From CAZKBP01 sp964551015 (GTDB taxonomy: Bacteria; Bacteroidota; Bacteroidia; Cytophagales; Microscillaceae), in the NCBI GenBank assembly GCA_964551015.1, contig CAZKBP010000011.1, positions 77,651 to 141,650 on the forward strand: a stretch of 64,000 bases of DNA, in the 5' to 3' direction. Made by a program: the position numbers and the translations under genes. Under the pieces are notes generated by a model that saw only the letters and a program-made list of their open reading frames with translations, did not search any database and was not told the DNA's origin. Positions 25,392 to 34,079 of the stretch are shown here, one piece after another. Positions within the stretch are counted from its first letter, which is position 1, and each line of letters opens with the position of its first letter.

Positions 25392-28300
25392 ATGTATTAT
25401 TATTCTTTATTTTTTACAGGTTTATGGGCTTATCTCTGGCTGGGATTGGGAGGATCTCAGACCCAAGCCCAATCGACGACTTATCAGATCAATTTTTCTG
25501 ACCAGAATACGACCATTCTGGAGCCTTGGCACCGAGACTACGGCGAGCCCTACGGGGCAAAAGCCAATGCATTGACCTACGGCTGGGTGGCGAACCCGGG
25601 CACTAATCAATCGCTTGATCTAAGAGGGCAAGGACGCTTCCGCGCTAATACAGGGTTAGGCTTGATTCAGTCTACACTGATACACACGTCTGATGACAAT
25701 GGTCAATTGGCTTATTGGGAAATTGCCTTGCCCATAGGTACTTACGAAGTAGAAGCAACCGTGGGCGATGCGGGAGGATTTACGGATAGCCGCCACGCCG
25801 TCAAAGTTGAGGGGCAAGAATTGATCGCCCCCTCTGTGCCCGAACGCAAGCAACTCCTCACTCGAAAACAAAATATTTTGGTGCAGGACGGACGCCTGAC
25901 CTTGGATATGAGTGCGGGAGAAAATGTAAAATTAGTGTCTTTGGTGATTAAAAGCCTCCCCAAAATGGAGGAAGTTGATTGGAAATATCGCTTGAATTTC
26001 CAGACCGCCAGCACCCCCACTCCCAGAGATTATCTAGGTGATGTGGGATTGGGCTTTGGCTTTCGGCAAATTCTGGAAGAAGACACCCTGCATTATGGTT
26101 GGGTTCATCCTCAGGATCAAACTCCTTTTGATAATCGCCCGAATGCCCGTTATCGTGGAGAAGCTCCTGTCGAGTTACACAGCTTCAACCATATGCAAAA
26201 AACATCCACACCTCTTCTTTGGGAAATAAAACTACCCAACGGAAAGTATCGAGTGAGGGTCGCTGCTGGGGACAATTATTTTTTTGATAGTCACCATATT
26301 ATTTCCGCCGAAGGCACAGAAGTACTCAATCACAATCAATTATCCGATAATACTTTTGGATTTTCTGAAGGCGAAGCAGAGGTGGAAGTGCTAGACGGAA
26401 AGCTCACCCTGCGTGCTTCGGGCGTAAATACGAAAATATCCTATCTCTGGATCGCGCCACTCACCCCTCCGTTGACACCACCGATTAACCCACCGCAACC
26501 TGACTCAGGAGCCAAGCTGGTGCTAGAGAATATGGATCACTTTCCAGCAGATGACGAACTCACTTTCAGCCGTATCCAAAACCCTTGGACGGGCTGGATT
26601 GGTAATCAACCCGCCAATGCCAACCACGATCAGGTAAATTTGCGTTTGCACAATCGGGGTGTTTCTGAATTAAGCATCCACACGCTCCACCTCAGCAATC
26701 CCGAAGGCTGGCAGATCGTAGAGATTAATCAGCAAGCCTTCGTCGCGGAAGAGGATTTACCTTTGAAGATTGCCCCCGGTCAATATCAAGAGCTTTTGAT
26801 TCAATTTGTACAAGTAGACCCACCCAATAGTCAGTTTGTACCCACCAAGGTGCTGCACGATACGCTGGAAATTGTATCCAATGATCTACAGATTAAGCAC
26901 GAAGTAGTGCTACACGGACTCTGGCAACGCAATGGCGAGGGCAACCGTGAACCTACGGTACAGGAAATCATCGAGGCTTTTGGTTTCCGCACTCAGACTG
27001 GATTTGGCCGCAAGAAAGATGGCAACGACTCTATCCCTACCGGCGATGAAGTGATTGTGAATTTTTGGGAAAGAGCTAACCCTAACCAAGCAATTTATGT
27101 AAGACAATTAGCCGCTTATCATGGTTGCTGCCGGACAGGCGAAAGCTTCCGCTACGAGAGTAGTGAACCTTTTACCAAAAAAGGCAGTGGATTTGTACTC
27201 GCGCACATGGGGCTAGACGCGCAGACCTTACTTCCCCGAAGAAATCAGATACGCCAGCCAGGTAATTTTGGCCGACCCGCCGAAGGAACCTTCCCCGATA
27301 CACTAGATACTTTTTTTAATGTTTCGGTACTCAATGATTGTAGCTACTCCAATCTAAATCCACCGCAGGGCTGGCGACCCGATACACCAGGTGAGGTCGG
27401 TATCCGAGTGTGGCGGGTCGTAGATGCTCAGGGCAAAGTGGTTCCGAATGCTTATATCATGGCAAATGATTATTTGGGAACCAATTTCACCAACTACGAT
27501 TACAATGATAATGTCTACTATGTCAGCAATATACGTCCTGTCTATGGCAAAATTGCTCAGGTAGCTCTCCACGCTGGGAATGGACTAAGCGGAAATCCTC
27601 AGGAGAATCAATCGGCGATGCACTTCGCACCTACCGACTCACCACAGAGCACGGAACTGACCTTGTTCCTAAGCCATCGGGTGACTTCCCGCTATAATGC
27701 ACTCGTTCCTGATATTACCGTGAAAAAAGCGGAAATTGTGGGTGCAAATGCGCAGGCTTTTCAGCTCGTCAATCCAAGTTTTCCGTTTACCTTGAGTGCA
27801 GGTCAAAACCGTGGGCTGAGTGTGAAATTTATACCGACTTCCTCGGGTCTAAAACAAGCCACCTTACGCTTGCAATACGATCAGGGACAATGGCTGGAGA
27901 TTCCTCTGTTTGGAAGCACCACCGACTGGCAGGTAGCAAAGCGCATCAAAGCGGCTCGTCCGAATACAACGGCCTTGCTAATAAATGGCCTAGCTTGGGA
28001 ATCAGATATTCCCTACCGAGTAGCAGGTAATGGTTATAAACTGGACAATATCAATGATTTTAGTACCGAAATCCAAGGTACAGACTGGGATGCACTTTAC
28101 CGTTCTTATATGTCTTCGGATGCGAATCTAAAGCCGATTGCCTATCAAGTTCCTCTGGCCAACGGAACTTATACAATACGCTTGCATTTTTCTGAAAATT
28201 TCTGGACTGGTACGAATCAGCGAATTAATCACGTGGAAATCGAGGATAAAACACTGGCGACTGGGCTGGATATTTTCGCTGAAAGTGCAGGTATGCACCG

Positions 28301-28733
28301 TGCTTTGGTGAAGGATTTTTTGGTAATGGTAGAAGACAGTTTATTGGAATTGGAATTTATTCCCCTGAGAGATCGTCCATCCATCTGTGCCATTGAGATT
28401 TATGCACAATCAGGCGCAAGCTCAGCCCGAAGCATCGCCCTTATTTCCGAATCGCTAGATAGAAAGCATACCGAGTTGTTCAGAGATTTACAGGTTTATC
28501 CTAATCCGGTGGGAGATTATTTACACCTGCGTGTTCCTGCTCGGGAAGGGGCTTCTGAAAAAGTACATCTAGAACTGCGAGATACGCGTGGGCAGTTACT
28601 TTTCCAAAGCAATGATTTATTATCAGCTAGCGAGCAAGCCTTGAATCAGTATCTACCCAGAGTAGTCTCAGGTACGTATTTACTAACCATTCGCAACGCG
28701 GAGGGAGTGAAGCACATTCGCTTGGTAAAATAG
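25392..28733 (+). CDS. Giant malectin-domain T9SS surface protein
   Basis: This 1113-residue protein has a signal peptide (LWLGLGGSQTQAQ). Two N-terminal malectin-like domains (residues ~30-195 and ~200-355) each show the ALTYGWV / LHYGWVHP core, a hallmark of carbohydrate-binding malectin folds, with ends like VKLVSLVI and ISYLWIAPL. A proline linker (LTPPLTPPINPPQP) follows, then abnormal-spindle-like (ASH) beta-sandwich regions (NLRLHNRGVSELSI, TLSAGQNRGLSVKFIPTSSG). A third malectin domain lies near residues 850-1020 (LLINGLAWESDIPY, GTYTIRLHFSENFW). The last ~75 residues are a type A T9SS sorting tail (LQVYPNPVGDYLHL, VVSGTYLLTI). It is probably a surface-attached glycan-binding protein. 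No catalytic domain is recognised. Confidence 0.85.
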   Translation: MYYYSLFFTGLWAYLWLGLGGSQTQAQSTTYQINFSDQNTTILEPWHRDYGEPYGAKANALTYGWVANPGTNQSLDLRGQGRFRANTGLGLIQSTLIHTSDDNGQLAYWEIALPIGTYEVEATVGDAGGFTDSRHAVKVEGQELIAPSVPERKQLLTRKQNILVQDGRLTLDMSAGENVKLVSLVIKSLPKMEEVDWKYRLNFQTASTPTPRDYLGDVGLGFGFRQILEEDTLHYGWVHPQDQTPFDNRPNARYRGEAPVELHSFNHMQKTSTPLLWEIKLPNGKYRVRVAAGDNYFFDSHHIISAEGTEVLNHNQLSDNTFGFSEGEAEVEVLDGKLTLRASGVNTKISYLWIAPLTPPLTPPINPPQPDSGAKLVLENMDHFPADDELTFSRIQNPWTGWIGNQPANANHDQVNLRLHNRGVSELSIHTLHLSNPEGWQIVEINQQAFVAEEDLPLKIAPGQYQELLIQFVQVDPPNSQFVPTKVLHDTLEIVSNDLQIKHEVVLHGLWQRNGEGNREPTVQEIIEAFGFRTQTGFGRKKDGNDSIPTGDEVIVNFWERANPNQAIYVRQLAAYHGCCRTGESFRYESSEPFTKKGSGFVLAHMGLDAQTLLPRRNQIRQPGNFGRPAEGTFPDTLDTFFNVSVLNDCSYSNLNPPQGWRPDTPGEVGIRVWRVVDAQGKVVPNAYIMANDYLGTNFTNYDYNDNVYYVSNIRPVYGKIAQVALHAGNGLSGNPQENQSAMHFAPTDSPQSTELTLFLSHRVTSRYNALVPDITVKKAEIVGANAQAFQLVNPSFPFTLSAGQNRGLSVKFIPTSSGLKQATLRLQYDQGQWLEIPLFGSTTDWQVAKRIKAARPNTTALLINGLAWESDIPYRVAGNGYKLDNINDFSTEIQGTDWDALYRSYMSSDANLKPIAYQVPLANGTYTIRLHFSENFWTGTNQRINHVEIEDKTLATGLDIFAESAGMHRALVKDFLVMVEDSLLELEFIPLRDRPSICAIEIYAQSGASSARSIALISESLDRKHTELFRDLQVYPNPVGDYLHLRVPAREGASEKVHLELRDTRGQLLFQSNDLLSASEQALNQYLPRVVSGTYLLTIRNAEGVKHIRLVK

Positions 28734-28753
28734 ATACTAAATATTTAGAAGTT

Positions 28754-28788
28754 TCATGAGTCATCCCAAATTTTGGGATGACTTATGA
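28754..28788. terminator. Long hairpin terminator between convergent genes
   Basis: An inverted repeat of 17 bp per arm (TCATGAGTCATCCCAAA, one mismatch in the other arm) lies 20 bp past the malectin gene stop. The arms are almost touching, so the hairpin is strong on both strands. It probably ends the malectin gene and the convergent icd gene. Confidence 0.75.
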
Positions 28789-28838
28789 AGTACAGCTACT
28801 CATTAACTTTTGCTATATCCGTGCATATTTACAAAAAA

Positions 28839-30272
28839 TCACTGCCCTTGCCCCAGAGAATAACCTCTCACGCCATCAAACTCGTAGAGATTTTCTGTTT
28901 TGATAATATCTACCTCTTCGCGTAGGGCTTTTTCCAAGATTTGGAGAATATTTTCTTTAGCTACGGGCTGCCCCTGTGGGTCTTCGTAGCGGCATCGCCA
29001 GTGGTCGGTACAAAAAGTTTCTTCAAAGCCTTCTGGCCAAACTTTCACACCTCGGTTGGTAATCATGCTTAGCTTGATTTTACCATTGAGTCTTTGGAGT
29101 TTTTCGGCTAAGGTATTGGGGTTATTTCCTTTCCAATCCACGAAAATATCCACTCCTTTTAAGACTTTGTGAGCAGGTTTGGGGCGACGGTACGTGGGTA
29201 TCTGTAGTTTTACCTCTTTGGCATATTCTACGGTACTTAGTACTTTTGGCTGGCGACCCAAGCGAGAGATAATTGCTTCGGCAAAGGCTTCGGTACTGAC
29301 CATTTGCGTACTGACTCCTTCTTGATAAATATCCGCCGTGTGCATGCCCTCTTCAATGGCGCAAGACCAGGCATTTTTGACAGTTTCGGCTACTTCGGGT
29401 TGACCGATATGATTCAACATCATCACGGCCGCGCGGAGCAATCCTGAGGGGTTAGCCTTGTTTTGTCCGGCAATATCAGGGGCAGAGCCGTGGATGGCCT
29501 CGAACATGGCGCATCTTTGTCCGATATTAGCCGTGCCTGCCAAGCCAATCGAGCCAGAAATCTGCGCGGCAATATCCGAGACAATATCACCATAGAGATT
29601 CGGCATAACGATCACCTCGAACATCTCTGGCGTGTCTGCCAAGCGGGCGGCTCCAATGTCTACAATCCAATTATCTGCTTGGATATCAGGATATTCTTGG
29701 GCAATTTCTTTAAATACCTGATGGAATAAGCCATCCGTGTGCTTCATGATATTATCTTTGATAAAGCAACTTACTTTCTGGCGCTGATAAAGTCGTGCGT
29801 ATTCGAAAGCATAGCGGACAATTTTTTCACAGCCCGGGCGGGTAATGAGCTTCAGGCATTGGACAACCTCATCGGTTTGTTGATGTTCGATCCCAGCGTA
29901 GAGATCTTCTTCATTCTCACGGATAATAACCACGTCCATATCAGGGTGTTTGGTACGGACAAAGGGGTGAAAGCTCTTGCAGGGTCTGACATTTGCGTAA
30001 AGCCCGAGTGTTTTGCGAAGTGTTACATTCAAGCTTTTATAGCCTCCGCCTTGAGGCGTGGTGATGGGTGCTTTGAGAAATACTTTATTTTCACGAATGC
30101 TATTCCAAGCAGCTTGATCAATGCCACTGGTGTTTCCAGATAAATACACCTTTTCTCCGATCTCGATTTCTTCCCACTGGATCTGGGCTTTGGCGGCTTT
30201 TAGAATCTCTAAAGTGGCATTCATAATCTCGGGGCCAATTCCATCCCCTTTGGCAACGGTGATTTTTTGCAT
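28839..30272 (-). CDS. icd: NADP-dependent isocitrate dehydrogenase
   Basis: This 477-residue enzyme oxidises isocitrate to 2-oxoglutarate in the TCA cycle. The family segments are present: GDGIGPEIMNATLEIL, LNVTLRKTLGLYANVRPCKS (isocitrate phosphate and arginine ligands), VVIIRENEEDLYAGIEH, MPNLYGDIVSDIAAQ (metal Asp), and EAIHGSAPDIAGQNKANPSG. The ~130-residue C-terminal extension (VDIFVDWKGNNPNTLAEKLQ onward) matches the Thermus-type IDH subfamily, which is longer than the E. coli enzyme. Cofactor preference for NADP is from the subfamily, not proven here. It stands alone on the minus strand, upstream of a bidirectional hairpin. Confidence 0.92.
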   Translation of the reverse strand: MQKITVAKGDGIGPEIMNATLEILKAAKAQIQWEEIEIGEKVYLSGNTSGIDQAAWNSIRENKVFLKAPITTPQGGGYKSLNVTLRKTLGLYANVRPCKSFHPFVRTKHPDMDVVIIRENEEDLYAGIEHQQTDEVVQCLKLITRPGCEKIVRYAFEYARLYQRQKVSCFIKDNIMKHTDGLFHQVFKEIAQEYPDIQADNWIVDIGAARLADTPEMFEVIVMPNLYGDIVSDIAAQISGSIGLAGTANIGQRCAMFEAIHGSAPDIAGQNKANPSGLLRAAVMMLNHIGQPEVAETVKNAWSCAIEEGMHTADIYQEGVSTQMVSTEAFAEAIISRLGRQPKVLSTVEYAKEVKLQIPTYRRPKPAHKVLKGVDIFVDWKGNNPNTLAEKLQRLNGKIKLSMITNRGVKVWPEGFEETFCTDHWRCRYEDPQGQPVAKENILQILEKALREEVDIIKTENLYEFDGVRGYSLGQGQ

Positions 30273-30565
30273 TTTCTTATCGTTTAGTTTTTGTTTAATG
30301 CAAAGAAAATAAAATTAATCCATATATTTTATTTATATATTTGATGATAAACATAAGATTATTTTATGATTACTTCTATGAAAGCGATCATGCTCACAGA
30401 TGGCTTTGGTTTTACCCGTTTGCTTCCAGCTAGTTAGCGTAGAACTCAGATCAGCGAATAACCACTGATATCTCCATCCTTTTTCACGAATTGTCCATTC
30501 AAACTGAGGTGAAGTAAGGCTAGGTTTGCCATGTGTTTTTTTGGAAACTTTAAATTTTAGAGATC

Positions 30566-31285
30566 ATGAAAAAGCTAATTGTGTCTTTAGCGATTTTTTT
30601 CAACTGTTTTAATTTTTTATTTAGTCAAACCAAAACTACCCATTCGATGGAAAAAGGATCATCAAATCAAAGTGAAAATCTAGGATTACTCGTTTTGCTG
30701 AAAGCTCAGGAGGGCAAAGCGGAGGAACTGCGAGAATTTTTAATCTCCGCTCAGCCGCTGGTCGAGCAAGAAGCACAGACCTTAAGCTGGTACGCTTTTC
30801 AGTTGGATGAGCAAACTTTTGGCATCTTTGATACCTTCGAGAAAGAAGCAGGACGCCAAGCACACCTGAAGGGAAAAGTAGCAGAGGCTCTGGTCGCCAA
30901 TGCCGAACATCTTCTGGCCTCAACCGATCTCGAGAAAGCCATACAGCCCGTGGAAATTCTTGCGGCACAAAATGAGCCAACCCGTCCAGAGCATCTTGGC
31001 TTACTGGTTAAGATGAAGGCTCAGTCAGGTAAGGAGGCGGAGCTAGAAACCTTTCTGAAGTCTGGCCTAAGCTTGGTGCAACAAGAGAAGGATACACGAG
31101 CTTGGTATGCCTTCAAAATAGGAGCGGATACCTATGCTATCTTTGATACATTTGCGCAGGAAGCAGGACGCCAAGCGCACCTAAAAGGAGAAGTAGCCAA
31201 AGCTTTGCTAGAGCAGGCTCCGAATTTGTTGAACGGCTTTGCGGCCAGTGATATCCAGTCTACTTCTATTTTAGCGAAGAAGTAA
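30566..31285 (+). CDS. Secreted tandem ABM-domain protein
   Basis: This 239-residue protein starts with a signal peptide (LIVSLAIFFNCFNFLFSQ). The rest is an internal duplication: NLGLLVLLKAQEGKAEELRE and HLGLLVKMKAQSGKEAELET begin two ~95-residue units, each with WYAF, then IFDTF and the shared EAGRQAHLKG. This is the antibiotic biosynthesis monooxygenase (ABM) fold, which normally dimerises; the tandem fusion would be a built-in dimer. Export of an ABM protein is uncommon. Its role could be quinone handling or stress defence, but is unproven. The AraC-family gene starts 66 bp downstream on the same strand and may be co-transcribed. Confidence 0.75.
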   Translation: MKKLIVSLAIFFNCFNFLFSQTKTTHSMEKGSSNQSENLGLLVLLKAQEGKAEELREFLISAQPLVEQEAQTLSWYAFQLDEQTFGIFDTFEKEAGRQAHLKGKVAEALVANAEHLLASTDLEKAIQPVEILAAQNEPTRPEHLGLLVKMKAQSGKEAELETFLKSGLSLVQQEKDTRAWYAFKIGADTYAIFDTFAQEAGRQAHLKGEVAKALLEQAPNLLNGFAASDIQSTSILAKK

Positions 31286-31351
31286 ACATTTTTGTCAATA
31301 CGATCAGGCTTTGCTTTGGGGTAGAGCTTGGTCTTTTTCTAAAGAATTAAT

Positions 31352-32209
31352 ATGCTCATCAATCGCCAAAACGGAGAATTAGCCTTTCAAATAGCCGACT
31401 GTTCAAGTTACTCATGTTTTAGTACTACCCAGCGATTGGATTACTATACGATTCTTTTGCTTGAAAGTGGAGAAATGACCTTACACGTAGATTTGAGTGT
31501 TTATCGACTCTCGGCACCGGCACTCATTTTTATCTCGCCCTATCAGCCTTTTTCTATACCCACCGAAGGAGAGTTCAGCGGGCGATTTCTGCATTTTCAT
31601 CCTGATTTCTTCTGCACTTATCGATACCAAAACGAAATTGAAACCGAGGGCGTGTTGTTTGGTAATATTGCTGAACCTCCATTTTTCAAAGTCAAATCAA
31701 CGGACTTGTTTGTCAAGCTGCTCGAGCAGATGAAACACGAAGTGAATACTCAGGACATGGCCTACCACGAAGCACTCGTTTCTTATCTCAAAATTTATCT
31801 GATCCATGCCGTGCGAGAAAAAAGTAGACAGCAAGCACCGCATTCAGACTCCCCTCTGCCTCCAGAATCTTTGCTGCTACAGGAATTGATGTACTATATC
31901 AACAAATATTATCGTAGCAAACATGCTCCCAGCGACTACGCTGACCTGCTCAATACCTCTCGTAGTAATTTGGCTAAGTTGGTCAAAGATGCTTTTAATA
32001 AAACCCTTTCCGATCTGATTGCCCAAAGAGTTTTAAGGGAAGCCAAGCGAGAGTTATATCTCACAGCCAAATCTATTAAGGAGATTGCTTACGAGTTGGG
32101 TTTTGAGGATGAATATTATTTTAGCCGTTTTTTCAAAAAGCAAACCTCGATTTCACCTAGCAAGTATCGCAAAACGGTGGGCTTTGCCAAGCAAGCACTT
32201 TTACCCTAA
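31352..32209 (+). CDS. AraC-family transcriptional regulator
   Basis: This 285-residue protein has an N-terminal cupin-like sensor (DYYTILLLESGEMTLHV, then FISPYQPFSIPTEGEF) and the C-terminal double HTH: one helix-turn-helix around YADLLNTSRSNLAKLVKDAF and the second at SIKEIAYELGFEDEYYFSRF followed by FKKQTSISPSKYR. The length and order are normal. The upstream gene encodes the exported tandem-ABM protein, so the pair may be an inducible unit. Its stop (CTAA) coincides with the end of a truncated alpha-amylase frame on the other strand, which marks an old deletion junction. Confidence 0.9.
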   Translation: MLINRQNGELAFQIADCSSYSCFSTTQRLDYYTILLLESGEMTLHVDLSVYRLSAPALIFISPYQPFSIPTEGEFSGRFLHFHPDFFCTYRYQNEIETEGVLFGNIAEPPFFKVKSTDLFVKLLEQMKHEVNTQDMAYHEALVSYLKIYLIHAVREKSRQQAPHSDSPLPPESLLLQELMYYINKYYRSKHAPSDYADLLNTSRSNLAKLVKDAFNKTLSDLIAQRVLREAKRELYLTAKSIKEIAYELGFEDEYYFSRFFKKQTSISPSKYRKTVGFAKQALLP

Positions 32210-32508
32210 ATCAAAAAAGCCTCGATGGGAGGGGGCGTCCAAACGGTGGCAAAACCCGCCTGACCAATTTCAGGAGCTACGGTTGCCAAGGTATCCCACC
32301 AGATTCCTCCGGCATTGACATTGGTTAAATCTCCGGGGTGGGAATTCCAATAGAATCCTTGCAAAATGACATCTTGTGCTTGTATGGGTCTGGCCATCCA
32401 GAAAGACGAGCACAAGAACGCGAGAAGCAGTAAGGGCTTTTTCCATAAAATTTGGAAAGACAGGCGCGCAGAAAAGTTGTCTCTCCTGAGGAGCCTGTTT
32501 TGTAACAT
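32206..32508 (-). pseudogene. Truncated GH13 alpha-amylase (N-terminal fragment)
   Basis: The frame encodes 100 residues: a signal peptide (LLLLAFLCSSFWMARPIQAQ) followed by the start of a GH13 alpha-amylase (VILQGFYWNSHPGDL, then WWDTLATVAPEIGQAGF and VWTPPP). Intact enzymes have several hundred more residues carrying the catalytic Asp/Glu/Asp, all missing here. The family similarity stops after TPPPIEAF, at the 3' end of the AraC gene, so a deletion or rearrangement fused the two. The upstream region (32509-32745) shows nothing else. Confidence 0.82.
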
Positions 32509-32745
32509 ATTTTGTGAAAAGGTTAGTGAAAAATTAAGATTGATTGCTTGTGTGCTGATCTTGAATAGTATTTATGGAAGAAAAGCTGAATTTTGTTAGT
32601 TCTTTGAGAAGAGTTAGCCCGAAGGAGGGAGGAGAGAAAAGTTAGGTTCTACGAAGATTTTGCGATCTCCACGGACTTGATCTAATGACACAGTTGAATT
32701 TGTAATTTGAAATCTGCAATTTGCATTCAAAAAAATACTTTTACG

Positions 32746-33471
32746 ATGAGCTACTACCGACAAATTGATCACGTACGCTACGTGAGTAACCTCTTGGAAG
32801 CCGCCGAAAGACTTACCACGGGGCGAGGCGAAAGCCGAATCTCTTACGAGGAAATCCAAGAAATTTACGCTTTGGCCGAAGATGGGCCGGGCATTACCGC
32901 CACCGAACTCCGTACCATTCAATACATCGTGGATCATTACACCTTGACTGATAAAGCCCAGCGTTGGCTAGATGAAAAGATGGAAGCGGACCACCAACTT
33001 AGTTTGGACGAGCAACTAAGAAAAATCTTAACCGAAGAGTTTGACGTACCCGATTTGAACTTGATTTTCTCTGAGGAAGAGTTTCAAGCACAGCGCGTCC
33101 AGTTTGGCCCCGAATCGCAAAAGCCTACTGACTTATTACGCCAGGCGCTTCAAGTTATCTTGAATGACGATCAAGAGCCTCGTTCCATATTCAATGGGGT
33201 GGTTGATTTGCCAGACCTGATGGATCCTGAGCAGTTTGATAACGAAGCAGCTCGTAAAGAAGCGGTACAGCAGCGAATCTTGAGCCTTCTCAAAACGGCC
33301 ACTTTGGAGTTACTTCCTATTGAATTACCTGATAATAATCCAGTAGATGGCGAGCCTATTGAAGAAAATTGGGAGTTTTTTGTGCTCATTCCAGACTTTT
33401 CTCGGATTGGCTTTTTCGTGATTATTCCGCGCGATGGGGAAACCACCCCTTACGTGTATCGCGCGGCTTAG
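32746..33471 (+). CDS. Hypothetical acidic protein
   Basis: The ATG at 32746 gives a 241-residue protein, MSYYRQIDHVRYVSNLLEAA onward. The frame is open further upstream without a better start. It is rich in Glu and Asp, with no signal peptide or membrane segment. An N-terminal helical region (ITATELRTIQYIVDHYTLTD) resembles calcium-hand or TerB-like helical bundles only loosely. The C-terminal half holds strands (WEFFVLIPDFSRIGFFVIIP). I do not recognise the family. It has no close co-directional neighbour. A hairpin follows the stop. Confidence 0.7.
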   Translation: MSYYRQIDHVRYVSNLLEAAERLTTGRGESRISYEEIQEIYALAEDGPGITATELRTIQYIVDHYTLTDKAQRWLDEKMEADHQLSLDEQLRKILTEEFDVPDLNLIFSEEEFQAQRVQFGPESQKPTDLLRQALQVILNDDQEPRSIFNGVVDLPDLMDPEQFDNEAARKEAVQQRILSLLKTATLELLPIELPDNNPVDGEPIEENWEFFVLIPDFSRIGFFVIIPRDGETTPYVYRAA

Positions 33472-33495
33472 AAGTTAATTCTATTTGAGGCTAGG

Positions 33496-33522
33496 CAATG
33501 GCGGTTATCAAAATCGCCATTG
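33496..33522. terminator. Hairpin after the acidic hypothetical gene
   Basis: A perfect 8-bp stem CAATGGCG/CGCCATTG with an 11-base loop lies 24 bp past the stop at 33471 and before the convergent membrane-protein gene. There is no T-tract, so terminator function is uncertain. Confidence 0.5.
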
Positions 33523-33574
33523 TAGTATGCAAGTCTTCACAAAATCAATTTGATTTTTGCAGATGTGCCGTCCA

Positions 33575-33964
33575 TTACGAAGCCTTTTTTAGCTCAATCA
33601 CGGATAGCGTAACCACTATTATTATTTCCAGCATAAAATAGATAAAACCCCAAATGGTGAGCAATTGATACAGATAAATCACCAGGCTCAGCGTGAGGCC
33701 ACAGTAAGTGAGATTGACGAGGGCAATGGCTTTCAGGTAAATTCTCCAATTCTTCCCAAAACCGATAAAACATGAAAACGAATAAATCGCGAAGATACCC
33801 GCCAAACCCGCTAGCCAATAGAGTACCAGAGCGGGCATCCCGAAGATACTTTCAAACTTCACCAAGACAAAGCCCAACATAAAAGCCGAAAGCAAGGCTC
33901 CCAAGCCATCCATCAGAAAGAGTTGCTTGGGATTAATCTTGGAAAGGAATTTTTGAACTGACAT
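33575..33964 (-). CDS. Small four-helix membrane protein (intact paralogue)
   Basis: This 129-residue protein has four membrane helices: KQLFLMDGLGALLSAFMLGF, VLYWLAGLAGIFAIYSF, a region around LVNLTYCGLTLSLVIYLY, and WGFIYFMLEIIIVVTLSV. The family is not named with certainty; similar small proteins occur in Bacteroidota. A broken copy of the same gene lies at 62207-62446 (PKQLFLIDSLGA, MLGGVLA), which shows that the family is present in more than one copy in this genome. There is no obvious operon partner. Confidence 0.72.
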   Translation of the reverse strand: MSVQKFLSKINPKQLFLMDGLGALLSAFMLGFVLVKFESIFGMPALVLYWLAGLAGIFAIYSFSCFIGFGKNWRIYLKAIALVNLTYCGLTLSLVIYLYQLLTIWGFIYFMLEIIIVVTLSVIELKKAS

Positions 33965-34079
33965 AGCTCGTGCAAGTTTGATAGAACAAGCCTAAACTCG
34001 AGTCTGAATGGATTTGAGGATTAAATTTCGTTTATTCCCAAAATTAGTAAATCCCAAAAAATACTTCTTTAAAATCTCT

